From Lineus longissimus (lineage: Eukaryota; Nemertea; Pilidiophora; Heteronemertea; Lineidae): a stretch of 64,000 nt of DNA. The notes under the pieces are model-generated. The model had not been told where the DNA came from. It worked only from the letters and a program-made list of their open reading frames with translations, and did not search any database. A program made the position numbers and the translations under genes. The stretch covers positions 5,208,001 through 5,272,000 of the forward strand of contig NC_088308.1 in NCBI RefSeq assembly GCF_910592395.1, in the 5' to 3' direction. This document shows positions 37,346-50,158 of this stretch, piece by piece (position 1 is the first letter of the stretch; every line of letters starts with the position of its first letter).

Positions 37346-39959
37346 CCAGTTGGGATCCGTTTGGGTGCATATAAGCATCCAATATCAAACCCGTGACGCA
37401 TCCACTCTTGAATAGTCTTGGAATTTTTTCAATATTCACGGCTTCAGCGAAAAGCCTCCGAGCTATTTTTTTAACGTAATGGTGATCGTATCTCCGGAAA
37501 ACTTCGCGAAATAAGTACACGTAAGTGCCTTTTCATCAACTTCCTTCTATTTCAAGCTATTTAGCCTGAAAACTCGAATTGTACCTTCCTGTGGTTTCTT
37601 TAAATCTTACTTCCCGCAGGTTACCTAAGTAGTTTGATATATAATACATGTACGGATGAACATTTGGTTAGCAATGTGGAATAAATTGGGTGGAATGAGG
37701 TTTGAAAAGCCATTGAGCAGCCGTCAGAGTTGGTGGATATCGAATGGGCTGAATATCTATGACTTGTATGTGAACCGCGAAAGCTATGGATTCCGAGCAA
37801 GTGGATACCCACTCGTTTTTACACCATTGGTAGGCTTCTGTGCCCTGACATCGGGGCCAAATGCTTACAACGTAGAATATCATTGACAGCAATCAATCCG
37901 CTACCGACAAAAGAACCTCAAGTCATTCTACACGGGTTTCAGAAGTTTATAAAGTCATTTGTGAATGAAGATTACTTAATATCTATTTTAAAAAGTGCCA
38001 ACTGTCCTTGCCGTCTTCAAAAGTGTGGAGTGTTCTACGTTCGCCTGCACCATTAACCCCGGGGCACATCATAATACGACTCTTGATGACTGTGATGTCG
38101 TCTTAGACTGTGCGTTGCTCAGCGTTTTGACAGCTGCTGAATAACAGTCATTAGCTCAGTACAAAAAATAGTTGTGGTTGATTGCCCGGGTTGATTGCAT
38201 TCCATCTTTTGGCGCTGTCCCGATAGAATTAACGAGGATGGAATCCTCCTCTAACCGTAACACATCCTTGGAGATGGAGTTGTCAATTTGAGATAAGCAC
38301 TCTTACGCCGCCGCTAAGTCATTTTGCCTTCACGGTGATGGAAAGAAAACTTCGGGGGCGGATAATAGGTTTTATCAGCAGAGTATGTTCGTCAACACAT
38401 TTGCAACGAAATCTCTCTCGTTTTATTGGTGTAAAGGAGGAAATGAAAAGTTAAACGAGGAATATATACAGGGAGAATGACGTCACAAGGCAAGGATAAT
38501 AGAGTTGGACGGAACAAAGGTCGCATGTACAGCAGGCCAGTTAGGTGACTCAGAAATCTTATAATTTTGATTAGTATTTGGCTCTGCGATGACGTATCTG
38601 TACATTTCAAGCAAAATCGGTTTCAGTGGAAAACGAAATCTGTTTCAGAGGATAGGTTTCCAATGAAACCAATTTTTAGTTGCATTATAAATGCCTAATC
38701 GCAGAACCGTATCCTTTGTTTGGGTGTTCGGCTGTGAAATTCAGCGTAAAATTAACAAAAAAGTTGGCCCTCAAAAAGCAATTTTCGGCAGTCCGCAACC
38801 GGCAAATCCCACCGGATTATTAATTTACCAACTTGTCTGAAGAAAAAGTCCAGAGATTATAACTTAAATGCATCTTTTTCTGCGCGAGTAGACAGACCGC
38901 CTTACCAACAAATCGATTTAGCCAAAGTCGTTCAATTATTTTAGCCTTACGATAATTTATTGTGTCTAATGCAGCTTCTGAATGAATGAACACGTATTAA
39001 GAACGGTTTTAGCACGCATTTTATCGGCTGCTCTATTTTCTCTACTTTAAAATAGTCCAGGAAATCATTAACTCTTTAGCTAGATACATCAATATTGTAT
39101 TACAAGCAGGCAAAGGTGTCCATAATGGAATGGGTATCGAACCAACTACCATACGCTTGGTTCAAGTTCTTACTTACTCAGTGCTAAACATTCACCCAGC
39201 AGTAGCAGTAGAGGCAATTTCTACGGCAACCCCAAGAGTCGCCAATGCTGGCTAGTCTATGATAGTACTTAAGGGTTAAAGCTGAGGTATATCACGGTAA
39301 ACAACATCTAAAGGAACACTTAAAAAAGCTTTTATAGATGATGATGCCCTAAGCCCAATTTCTTCAAAACCACCCAGTGGAAATACACTCTCAATGTTGA
39401 TAGCAATTTGCCGAGGAAACCAAGCGACTTGAAGTCAATTTCAATTACGTGTAAGTACAGTGTCGTGATGATACGGCGTCGGAGACTGGCGTATATAGAC
39501 TGGAGAGTTCAATACGTTTATGCCGATGTAGAAGTCTACAATGCCCCCAATGGAAAAAGTGTCAGGGTCACAATCTGGCCTAGATTGGTGATGGATCAGA
39601 GGAGTCAGCGTGGCGTCATGAGCCAAATCTAATATGGCGGCCTGTACATTGTGCCTCGTAATTTTCTATGGATCTTGCTTCATATCAGTTCGTTTTATTT
39701 GAAACAAAGAGGGGATGAAAGAGAATTAGATCATGCACACCCTTCCCGTATCTTAAAATTGTTCTGGGGATGCGTAGCTGCATGCGACCGGCTTCGATGG
39801 GGGAGCACATTCTATAGCATTGTTAGGACTTTGAACATATTTTGAAGTTTATGAACCACCCCTGTACGTTATTCTTATACCATATTCCCTGAACACAAGT
39901 TATGAGCGCCTGCCCTCTTCACCACTTTTCACTCTAGCCGGATTCCCAACAGCATGTCC

Positions 39960-40150
39960 CTATATCGAGTTATAATCAGCAGAACGAAAAAATCCATCCC
40001 CTCTCATTTCGAGTCATTGCTTACCGGGATTCCAATGATACGCCCGTTTGTCCCAACCAAGCCAGCCGAGCACGCGGGACCGAGCAGTCACATAATTCAA
40101 TAATCCTCATACCTATGCAATTAAATGCTAAATTGGATCTTCCTGTCACG
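39960..40150 (+). repeat. Dispersed repeat family 2, copy 1
   Basis: It aligns in inverted orientation with 46650-46825: both contain CATTTCGAGTCATTG, GGATTCCAATGAT and CCGTTTGT in order, followed by CAATTA..T..TAAATTGGAT-like sequence. Identity is roughly 75-80% by eye over about 170 bp. Confidence 0.65.
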
Positions 40151-42508
40151 TGGAGTTGGCTCCGAAAAAAATCACGTCGGTTCATTTGGCTCTTGAGCAA
40201 AAAATGGCATCATGGATAGCGGTAAAGGATACGGGAGGTTTTCTATTATCGGGTTGTCCATCAAAAGAAGTGCACCCAATTAGATTTGTTCGAACTGCGT
40301 GTTGTCCGTCCGAAATTGAGCCCGGTAATAAACGGAAATTTGCCGGCAATGATATACGTGACGAGCATATTAGTGGTAGGTGAAGGTATGCGAAACAACC
40401 ATCAAGGCAAAGGACTTTAAGTAATGACAGAAGGTACTGTTCAGTTTCAGCTATATCCCACATTATGAAGCAGGTCAAAGATAATGTACGCCTGGTATAG
40501 TCAAACGCGTCGAACACGTTAAAATTATCTCGGGTTCAATATCCGACCAGTTACATAGTTATATAATAAGTTTACTTGTCTCGTCCTTTGATTAAGTCTA
40601 ACCCGAAGCACATGTACGAAAACGAAGAAGTTTGAGATGTGCCTTAAATAAATTCATATCCCTGTATTATTATTGCCAATGGTCGATGTCACAATCATTG
40701 CATTAGTATTGAAGCATCGGATCAATGTTTCTAATTCCGACTCCTTTCAACACATTAGCCATGAGAGATAGATCGATTGTCACAAACCTATTAGTAATGG
40801 GATAAATAATTTCATATCCAGTATTGAATTCCGTTTGGTGCTTCATAGAGACCGGTTGCTTTATAGGAAGGCTGAATGTGAATGCCGTTCGGGGAACGCA
40901 CGGCGTCACCTTAGGTTCAAAATTGCCAAGTTTAGGTAGGGTTTATTGATCAAAGCCAAGTGACATTACCATTTATTCAGCTGACATTAGCTGTCAGTTG
41001 CCACAAACGTATTTTCCGATAACTATTACACTTTGTTTATCTAAACTAGTCGACGGACTATTCAATATCAACCCGGTGGCCTTGTTACTCTACGTGACGA
41101 CATCAGATACTTTGAAGTAATGTGTTGTTGAAACTACCAAATACGGATCTTCAAGGTGAATTTCTGGTTTTCTCAGTGAGAGACCCGCAAAATTTTAATT
41201 CATTTTGTACAAACAGCTTGATAAGGCTGTCTCCACTGACGTCATAACTATATAGATAATTGCTAACCAGTAGATTTCGTCTACGACAAAACAGATAAAA
41301 AAAATTCTCAAATTATCTAAAGATGAATTCGGCGCTCAGCTAGAAACGGAAGCTCAATAAGATATGTTCATCGAGCCGTATCTATAGGCTGAGTAATGCT
41401 ATTACTTCATTCTCTTAATGGTTTAGAAAGCCAACGGAAAAGAAGTGCTCACGCTAATAAAATATAGAACTCAGCTAAAGCCGTCAAAGTGCGACAGCCC
41501 ATCTTGGGGATATTGCCACACGGATCGGTTTGACTGAGATCTGCCATACAGAGCATTCTTTGACGAGGAGACAGATCTCCGTCAAACATGATGGCCATTC
41601 ATGATCAAAGCATTGCCACCTGATATATCAATCTAGAAAATGTATCAATCAATGTTGATTTCCCGTTGAGGATGGTCAGGGTCGGTTTGGCCAAGTGAGA
41701 AATAGGACTAGGGCGGTGGCTACTAGTATAGTGCACCCTGGTAACCAGTGAGTTGGGCGTTCGGCGTACATGCTGACTAAAGCACACGCCACAGCCGGCG
41801 AGAGGCAAAATCTGCATTGCTGATTGGATAATAACGGTATTCCAAGGTAGTAAAAACATTTAAAGGTTTGTATTTTCTACCACTCACGGGTCAGGGATTG
41901 CGAAACACTATCATTCTCCAGGTCCAATTTGGAAGACTTGTAGCTCATCTCTCCAATAACGCTTGGTCTAATGCAGCTCCGGTTTTCTCCTACCTCCTAT
42001 ATGTACCTTACATAAAGAGTAGACCTACTCTTACTTACAGATCCTACCCATGCTTACATTGAGCTATTCGCTATTCGCTCGATGTGCTCATTAGCTCATT
42101 AGCCGCCCATCATCAGTGTTGTATCTGACACTCATATCTCAATTCTATTCAATATATTATATACCCGAGACACATAAATGCATTCGCTAATTAATATTAT
42201 TATTTCGTCTCGTTTTAGGTCTATGGACAACACAGAATATGATAATTAAAACTATCTAATCCGTGAACCCAATGTACACATGTGACATCTAGGATAACTG
42301 TTAATCCGTTATACGAATCCATATTATCAATAATTTCGATAGCCACAGTGTCAAACAGGTGTATGTGGTTCGATAGGCAGTTCCTTGAGCAGCATTGAAG
42401 CTGGTATCGCATGGTCGAGTACAGCTTGACTATCAGAACAGACGGGAGATCTGGCTGAGGAAAGATTCGTGATTTTCAACCGCACTGCACTTATTTGGAT
42501 TCTTGAGG

Positions 42509-42642
42509 TGACGTCATCTGATTCTTATCATCTTTACAAGTCAGGAGTGACGGGATTGTTTGAGGATTATATAAGTGCGCTGGATATATTTCATTTAGGT
42601 ATTTCGCACGACATTAATGCTGACTTAACTGATGAGGTAAGT
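42509..42642 (+). promoter_or_regulatory. Promoter-like CRE, TATA box and first-exon donor
   Basis: A perfect CRE TGACGTCA lies at 42509-42516 and a TATATAAG at 42568-42575. About 60 bp beyond the TATA box is a perfect donor GATGAG|GTAAGT (donor at 42637). A transcription start near 42600 would give a first exon of about 35 bp ending just after an ATG (42632). No downstream exon was identified. Confidence 0.3.
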
Positions 42643-43558
42643 CTATTTTCATGAGTTCGAAAGATGGCACCTTTGCTGAAATCGAATTGATCCCTTCAAG
42701 TTAGACGGTGGCAAAACAAAACATATGCATATCTATGTATATTTTCGGGGAAAAAATATTGCCAAGACCAGGCCAGCATGCTAATTAAGTCGATTGAAAT
42801 AATCGAGAGCACAATGTCACCCTGACGTGCTTGATACCTTTAGAACAGAGACTTGCATTACTGTAAGGGAAGAAGGCACGCTGGTTATATTAATTGCTGC
42901 CTCCTTCCTGGTGAGAGGTATACTTAATTATCGAACACGCTATAAATACATGCAAGGATATAATTTTAAAGCTGACTTAAGCCTAAAATTTGATTAAATG
43001 GATTAAATGAATTAACTGGGATAATTGACTTGCTTTAGATCATTCAGCGGGGCCCGCCACATGGCAGTTACCGCTTATCGATGAATGGGGTTACCGTAGG
43101 CTTAAATCCCGATACATACATGCAGATAACATCGTAACCTGACTTCAAAGTACCGTTACGAGATACTTTGAATTATCAATAGTCACCACCCATGGACTTG
43201 CGTTACGAGCTTGTCGGGGCGGGCCGTATAGAGTGTTGGAGCGCTAACTATTCCTGCCACATTCCGGCAATAAGATCCCTCATTGGATCTGCCCGTACGC
43301 ACTCCAGTTTCCACTGATTAGTCTTTACAAAATGTGCTTCATCAGCATAGCGTTACCAGTTTCTCATTCATGTTAATTGGCAATGAGTATACTCAAAAGA
43401 CCCAGAGGTGAATTAATTTCCATTTATATTGTTCTATAGTGGCCGCATGAAATTAGAAGATCTACCACTAAAACGCTTCGTCAATGCCCTTGATCCGAGG
43501 AACCTTTTTCCTTTTATCATCTTCAACCATTTTCATACATTAAGTTCATTTCCCTTGC

Positions 43559-43685
43559 CGGTCGCCTATCGATCCCCATGAAAGCTGTTTCGGGAGGGTC
43601 GATGTTATCAAGATTTGCCCTGATAACCATTTGAATAGGACAATAGAACAATACAACAATGGGAATTTAGGCCCAGGTGCGTGCG
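43559..43685 (+). repeat. Dispersed repeat family 3, copy 1
   Basis: It shares with 46965-47095, in order: CGA(T/C)CCCC(A/G)TGAAA, ATCAAGAT(T/C)TGCC, GATAAC and ACAATGGGAATTTAGGC/AGCAATGGGAACTTAGGC. About 75% identity by eye, same strand, 3.4 kb apart. Confidence 0.65.
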
Positions 43686-45439
43686 GGATTTGTTTAAAGA
43701 CAATAGACCGTGACTTGGGCCACCTGTCCCTATATACAATGTCTGTGTTTCAGGAAGAAAAAAAATCTGGCTTTAATACCGCGTGGCAATCACGTTCCAT
43801 TTGCCCATGGGTGACTTGATGTATTATAAATGAACGTGGGCAGAAGTTTATGATTTAACGCGGAGTGCAAACTACATTCAGTGCATACTTTTTATATTGT
43901 TTATTTCTTTATGATATTGTACATATCGAGTTATGAAATTTAGTTTAAAAAAAGCTGATACAGAATGAATAATTCATATGTCATAAGTCATTGACTGATG
44001 TGAAAAAACCCCACATCCATGCTACAGGAACCACTGGAGAACCTCGTTGATATCGTCCATCGATGTCTGATCATAGAATTCTCATCCTGCAATGCGATAC
44101 GACATTATTCATGCATTGGATTTTCTTTGAGGACGAAAATTCATTCTTTCATCTTAGAATTGGAATGAAACCGATATACGGTTGCAGTGTTTTTAAGCAT
44201 CTTTCTCAGAAACTGACAGATGTTAAAGATAACACAGCATATGCCAGAATACAAAGTCATGTATACATGTAAAAACGCGGTATTTGTAAACAATTTTTAA
44301 ATAAGTAGACCAACACGAGGCAACTACATGTGTCCTGACTCCCATGGTTGTACTGCGTAATAGTTTGGGCTCTATGATATCGATGACATAGCGATGATAA
44401 AAGCTTTCTATTCATTTAATGGTCAACATGCACTACTGTACACGCTCACATGAGTGTTCTCCGCGAGTTTATTATGATAAAATAATTATTCTAGAGCTGT
44501 CAACCTACACTTACGCTAGCTACACTTACAATGTAGCAACTTTACATCAATGTTATAGCTCATTTCGCTGCTTGCACAGCCTATCAGCTACTAAGTAAGC
44601 TGCTAATCGAGTTGATATTCAAGTCAGCATTTACTCTCGTAATCAAGAGAATAATTGGTTTTATTTCTTTTCTACTGTTCATATGTTCATTTTACTTTCC
44701 AATTAAAAATGTCCTGATACGGAACCTGAAAAGGAAAAGTGGTTAAATAAACCTATTTTTCTTCAATTTTAGTCTTATTTTTCTTCGATTTCCAGTCTGA
44801 CTCTGAACTCAGTGATAAAAAACAATTTGAGGGAATACACCTTTCGTTGAACGTGATGACTGCAAATCTTCAGAACGCTTCTTCGTGGTCTGATACTAGA
44901 GTACGGTCAGGTTTACCGTACGCTTGTATAGTACGCGGCTTCGTTCTTCCATTTACGGTCGTACCCTGCTCAATATTCTGACTACTCTTAGAAATACTCA
45001 TGAATCCATCCGAAAAACCCTTATTTAGGTGTTCAATACCACAAGCTGACTGGGAGAAAAGGACGTCAGGGTGATTTAAGAGTCGATCGGATTTCGAAAA
45101 GTGATTGAAAGGGTGAGCAGACCCAGACATCTTTAATTTCAAATCAAATTGTCTGGGTCGGGATTACCATTCGCACCCTCGGCTAGAATTCCAAAATGGG
45201 AATTTCTGGTGCGGTGCCAAGTATCATACCGAACTGCTTACAATGAATGTGGCCTTAATAGTCGAGACATTCGAGACGAGTATGATATCGTATACTTTCT
45301 GAGAACTTTCATACCACCGCCCACTCTTGGAGAGGAGATCCATCAATGTTGGCTTAAAAAATGAGCCCGCTTCCCACCTTGTCATACATGCAGTTGATAA
45401 ACAAGCCCGAAGCATCAAATGCAAGTAATTGTATATAGT

Positions 45440-45620
45440 GCTTCTGTACTGTAACTGTACTGTCTCAAAGCGCTATGCATTCATTTCCCAGCCAAACCTA
45501 GAACCATTTCTGCGAGGAGCTCACATTCCGCGCTACTCATGGCCATTTCAAGCATGTTTAACTCTCCGCAGCAAACGCAGTCCTGTCACTTGCGAAGCTT
45601 TAGGCTCGAAATAGTTAAAA
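45440..45620 (-). repeat. Second copy of the SINE body
   Basis: The stretch GCGCTATGCATTCATTTCCC AGCCAAACC near 45470-45505 aligns with 61256-61305. The upstream TCTCAAAGCGC also matches CCTCAGAGCGC. The tRNA head expected near 45620 is not recognisable, so this copy is truncated or strongly diverged. Confidence 0.45.
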
Positions 45621-46649
45621 GTCAATTAGGATGCCGGCAGCTTTCCCGAATGTTTCTTTAATCCAAGTAATCCCCTGCACCATGCTGCATTAATGGCGCT
45701 TCTTGGGAGATGTAAGCTGACTCAAGCGTGAACTCGCGCTGACGGGCGCGTTTAGTTGATACGGAGATACCAGCAAAAAAGTTCTCATCATATAGGCCGT
45801 TGCCTTCGCCATGACGTATATTTCTTTCCACCCGACGAACCAACACATAACAGCACTGGTCACACCAGAATCATTCTCATTAATGCATTTGATCATCATT
45901 CTTTGGTAACCGATACACACTATTCATTTAGCTATGCATCCATGACTGCATGCGGGCAAGATCAATTTGATGAACCAGAAAAGTCGATGAAATATTTTAC
46001 TACAAACCATTCTGCTAACTTTTAGCGCGAATATCGTCAATCTGCGCGGATTAACCTACAGTCTTACTAATAAACTGCGGCTAAAGGCTAATAATTGCAC
46101 GACGATATGGCAGAACCTCTCACTTTAGTTTATTAATATTTGATGGTAACCACCCAAGGTTTGAAGCATCATTCAGGTCATCAAATAGCTGGGATGCCCC
46201 TCAGCGCCAGAATGATTTCATTCAAATCTGTTTTGATGAAGGGTTGAATATTTCATATCATCGCTTGAAATTTGTATATGTGATTCATATTGTATCTTTG
46301 CCGGCCAAAGTAGAACTGCTAAGAAAGTGCCATATTGACGCCAGAGTGTACATGTGTACTTAAATATCCTACATCAGGTAGGTTTCGCAATTCGTACTTA
46401 CGGAGCACGAAGGTCTGTGGTAAGGTCCTGTTCTATATAATTCATTTACGCATCAAGGCTTTACCCATCATATCTTAATTTTATCTCATCATTATAGAAA
46501 CTTAGAACCAAGGGAACATAGGACCCGGAAAACTATGGATGACCTCCTTCTCAACAAGGCGGGGCATTATACGTTACCGTCTTTGCTTCATGAGATAGTA
46601 ATCGACCAGTAATCAACGGTCCTTCAGAACTCTTCCTGATCACAATCAT

Positions 46650-46825
46650 CATCTGGAACATCCAATTAAGTATGTAATTGCAAATGTATAAGGGGCTTTC
46701 AATTTTGCGAATGCACGCGGTGGACTTGGTAATAACAAACGGACCAATCATTGGAATCCTGATGACCAATGACTCGAAATGAGCAGGGATGGATCTTTTT
46801 GTTCTGGTGGTCATAACCGGAGATG
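46650..46825 (-). repeat. Dispersed repeat family 2, copy 2
   Basis: Reverse-complement partner of 39960-40150. Open frames on the minus strand here (from 46884 and 46850) are probably chance frames through this repeat. Confidence 0.65.
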
Positions 46826-46964
46826 TCGAAAGCTTTCGCGTCCGGTTCAAGGACGCGTTGTGGTAGAGAAGAAGTGTTAGTCACTACCTGGTCTGATAAT
46901 GAGATTCGAAAATAGACGAATCAATATCGGACCAGGTTCGTTCCAATTGCGTGTACTTGCCCTC

Positions 46965-47095
46965 GCTGGTTTTAGACAATCGACCCCCGTGAAAACAGTT
47001 TCGTGGGGTCTAATGCTATCAAGATCTGCCAAGATAACTCTTTGATAAGAGAGTACAGCAATGGGAACTTAGGCAATAGGTGCATGCGAGCGGTA
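46965..47095 (+). repeat. Dispersed repeat family 3, copy 2
   Basis: Partner of 43559-43685. The match ends near AGGTGCATGCGAGC, against AGGTGCGTGCGGGA in the first copy. Confidence 0.65.
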
Positions 47096-47505
47096 TGTAA
47101 TGGGGTAGGCATGTATTCTTTTAACTGCGCGGTAAGGAACAAAGTAACATGATGTCGAAATTGAAATTGAATTTCAGATTTTCCAAATAGTGTAAACATG
47201 TATTGGATATAAATGTCAGTATGATGTAGCCTACAGTCTGGTTGGACACCCTACAAGCCTTTGTTCATTGTACCGGTATGTCTTTCAAAGTACTTATGTG
47301 TGACGCCTATAAATGTCCAGGACATTTGCAAAATCCCTCTCTGAAGAGCAATAAAATTGCATGGATAAAAGCAGCAAATGTTGGAAGTGATGTTGCTTAT
47401 ATGATGTTGGAACTACTTCAAAAATTCAATTATGTATGTTTAATCTCGGCCCGAGTATCGATTTCATATGCAATAGCTTCTTGTCTGTCTGCATCACTAA
47501 CTTTT

Positions 47506-47781
47506 TTAATTAAATATGGATTTAAAACTTGTTCTTTCGCCTATTGCGTATTGGTTAACCTCTATAATAATGTTAAGTGCTGTCTCAATCCGGTTAGCTC
47601 TGCCTATGTTGTATAAGTCTGGTTCATCCGAATCTTGTTTCCAGATTAGACCGAGATGTTTTGGCACCCACCTAATGGCTCGGAGTTCCATCTGGATCCA
47701 CTGTGGATGTTGTATAGATTTGAAAACGCAATCCTCGTGAAGTGTGCATGTTACATTATTTAGGATAAAATCTTCCAACAA
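47506..47781 (-). pseudogene. Possible retroelement reverse-transcriptase fragment
   Basis: The minus-strand frame contains WIQMELRAIRWVPKHLGLIW and RIETALNIIIEVNQYAIGER. In DIRS- and Ty3-like reverse transcriptases an LG(F/L)xW/I motif after a W/P-rich strand is followed by a helix starting R(I/L)xxAL. The order fits, but the YxDD box is absent and the frame ends shortly after, so at best this is a decayed fragment. A chance frame is possible: the opposite strand is also open here. Confidence 0.22.
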
Positions 47782-48785
47782 TGTACCTTGTTACCGTTCC
47801 AATAGACGCAAAACTAGCCTACCCACGATGACCCAAGGACGCAAAGGGCGCATCATAGGTCATTTCAACGCCCGCGACCAAAAAAGTCAAACCAAGGTCA
47901 CACCAAGGTTACTCATGTCATCAATTTTACCATTCTTCACAGCCGTAATAGTATCGCCGATATTGGTTTATGGAGATCAAGTGCACCGCCTCGATAGATT
48001 ATGCCCTTTCGACTGTAAGATAGTTATCGTTGCATGTTTTTCGTGCATCAATCCAGTCACTTTCTGACGTCTGCTTCTATCGCTTCCTTTACCAAACCTG
48101 GTCCCGATGGGAAATAACAAGTAAAATATTGCACGAGTAAGCTGTGTGTTCCGAAAGCTGGGGACGGGTGCGATGATGGCGCATTTTCTGGCTTGATTGC
48201 ACGCCGATCACATCCGGCTGTGAAAATATGATTTATTGTATTTTCCGATAGGAATTTCTGGCAACAGATGAGACCCCTCGAGTAGTTCTCGCGTTATACT
48301 CGTCTTTGGATCAATACCAAGCTTCATTGCTCAGTTACGATGGCCAATTTAGCAAAGATTCCACCGGAATACGACGTCGTGCGTCAGCTTGAGGAAAACA
48401 TACTTCAACATGGAAATTAGGATGTCAGCATCTCATCTGTAAAAAGGAATTTCGCATGTGTTTTTTTCTGGTTAATTATAAAAAAAACACGTCATGTTTA
48501 AATATTTCGGTTTTGCATCAATGTTGCAAGAATCGAATTCTTACAAAAATGGCAGTGATGCTTTGAACTTAGTGCAGCTAACAAGGGGGGGGGGATACTA
48601 GTGACAGCTGAGTCAACGCACTGACCGGATGCAACGAAACCAGATGACGGGTTTTCATTAGAGAACCTCCACCCCTTCCAATATATTGCTTCTGATACGG
48701 CAAAGGTCTTAATTCGAAGACAAACATGAACCAAGAAACTTGGTCGATGGTGAAGTCGGTCATGCCAAACTTACTAAGCGAAGTC

Positions 48786-49035
48786 GATCAATGGTGACTT
48801 CTCAGGTTGGTCAAAGCTAAAATAGATTATAACATATAAAGGTATAATTTTAAACAGAAATCATGGCGTCGTATTGAGGAAAGATAGGTAATAGTACGCC
48901 ACAAGCAAATTGATCGATAGTGACTATCATGTTCGTCAAAGCTAAATAGATTCATGTAACGGTCTATTTTGAACAGCATTCATCGCATCACATTGAGGAA
49001 AGATAGGTGATAGTACGTCATAACTGCTGATGCTG
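48786..49035 (+). repeat. 126-bp tandem duplication, diverged
   Basis: GATCAATGGTGACTTCTCAG with GGTCAAAGCTAAAATAGATT and TTGAGGAAAGATAGGTAATA is repeated 126 bp later as GATCGATAGTGACTATCATG, CGTCAAAGCTAAATAGATT and TTGAGGAAAGATAGGTGATA, each ending in AGTACG(C/T)CA. Identity is about 75%. Confidence 0.8.
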
Positions 49036-49634
49036 AACTGGTCTGGTGACGTCTGCACGGCAGTGATCCCGATACATACCGTGCGATGAGAGCCTGGACT
49101 TGTGAGCCATTAGCCAACATAAGTGTTTGTAACCAAATACATCTTTACGAGAACAAGCCACTTATTCAGCCACTCATTGTCCAACCCATCAGATCGCCAC
49201 TATTACTAATTATTCGGACAGGTAATGGTCGGGGCGGTAATAAATGGCCGTGCTGTTAGCCTAATGTAATATCCTTGGTGGTAGATGTATTTGACGCGTA
49301 GTGACGTTAGCAAAATACTCTCAGCTCCGACGTCGGATGATAAACTACATGTATACATACGCTGTTGTTGATATCGGCTCACTCACTCACGCACTCACTT
49401 ACTCACTCCTGCAACTTGACATTTCTAGTTGTCAACAGCGCCACAAAATCAGATATCAGACTACACACCCAAAACTTTTTTACTTGGAAAAATATAACTC
49501 TCATGTTCACTTAGGGCGTGGCGATCAGCCTATAATATAGACATGTGTCCGATATTCCTGGTAGTACGGCGCTCACTCTATGGCCCCGATGTCAGTTGCA
49601 AGGCTTCTCAGAAATCCCAGAGCAAAGCTCCGGT

Positions 49635-49930
49635 CTATAATGGAGAAACGTGTTCGATCTCCCTTGTGACAGTCTGACATCCTTTGATGGCATTCACGGC
49701 AGTTATAAGCCATCTCAGAGGTCCAAGGTAGTCGCCCCTTTCCTTAATCGAGAGATCTGTCCGATCTCCCTGATGGTTGTCTGGCGTGTTGTGACTTGAA
49801 CAACCCACATGATCTGGCGCCAATGTCAGCTACAAGACATCAAAAGCATTCAAAGGTGTAACTCTTGACCTCATTCGAGAAATATGTCTGATCTCCGTCG
49901 TGGTTGTCCGGCGTGCTGTAACGTAAACAG
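49635..49930 (+). repeat. Three-copy degenerate repeat, 110-125 bp period
   Basis: GAGAAACGTGTTCGATCTCC, GAGAGATCTGTCCGATCTCC and GAGAAATATGTCTGATCTCC begin near 49641, 49750 and 49876. Each is followed by a (T)GTGG/GATGG-TTGTCTGGCGTG-type segment and by ATGTCAG(T/C)T..AAG between copies. Confidence 0.7.
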
Positions 49931-50050
49931 CCCTCTCTTGATTCTTATGATGGATTATAGTTGGGATCGTTAAACGTAGAAGAAAGTGCTGACCACCACT
50001 TCGTTAGCTCCAAGTGAACACCCAGAACACTCAGAGATAGGAGATAGATC

Positions 50051-50158
50051 ATACTGAACTTCCAGCGGTATTGCCACCGCAGCCTCCGCCCAGACTTTAT
50101 TGACGCGCGTTGTCTTAATTGAATTGAAGCTGAGCGATGTCAATACGTTGAGGGTCAT
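50051..50158 (-). repeat. Dispersed repeat family 4, copy 1
   Basis: On the minus strand CCTCAACGTATTGACATCGC and GGCAATACCGCTGGAAGTTC AGTAT align with 60725-60640 (CCTCAATGTATGGACATTGC, same final 25 bases). The two copies use different frames, and this copy has an extra internal segment. Confidence 0.6.

Larger units (their letters stand above)
35831..42470. other. Gene-poor stretch
   Basis: No gene recognised. It contains one copy each of two dispersed repeat families (37259-37345 and 39960-40150). A B-box-like GGTTCGATACC (minus strand, 39133-39143) has no clear A box. A minus-strand frame at 39626-39441 (DPDTFSIGGIVDFYIGINVL) has weak splice signals and no recognised family. Confidence 0.4.
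42643..47505. other. Gene-poor stretch with repeat copies
   Basis: No gene recognised. It contains both members of dispersed family 3 (43559-43685 and 46965-47095), a SINE body copy (45440-45620) and one member of family 2. Confidence 0.4.

Noticed and set aside
39441-39626. Minus-strand exon DPDTFSIGGIVDFYIGINVL
   Set aside because: Splice signals are weak and no family matches; the plus strand is open too.
47242-47616. 124-codon plus-strand frame as a membrane protein
   Set aside because: Hydrophobic stretches have no helix-and-charge pattern, codons look noncoding, and the opposite strand is also open with a better (though weak) retroelement resemblance.
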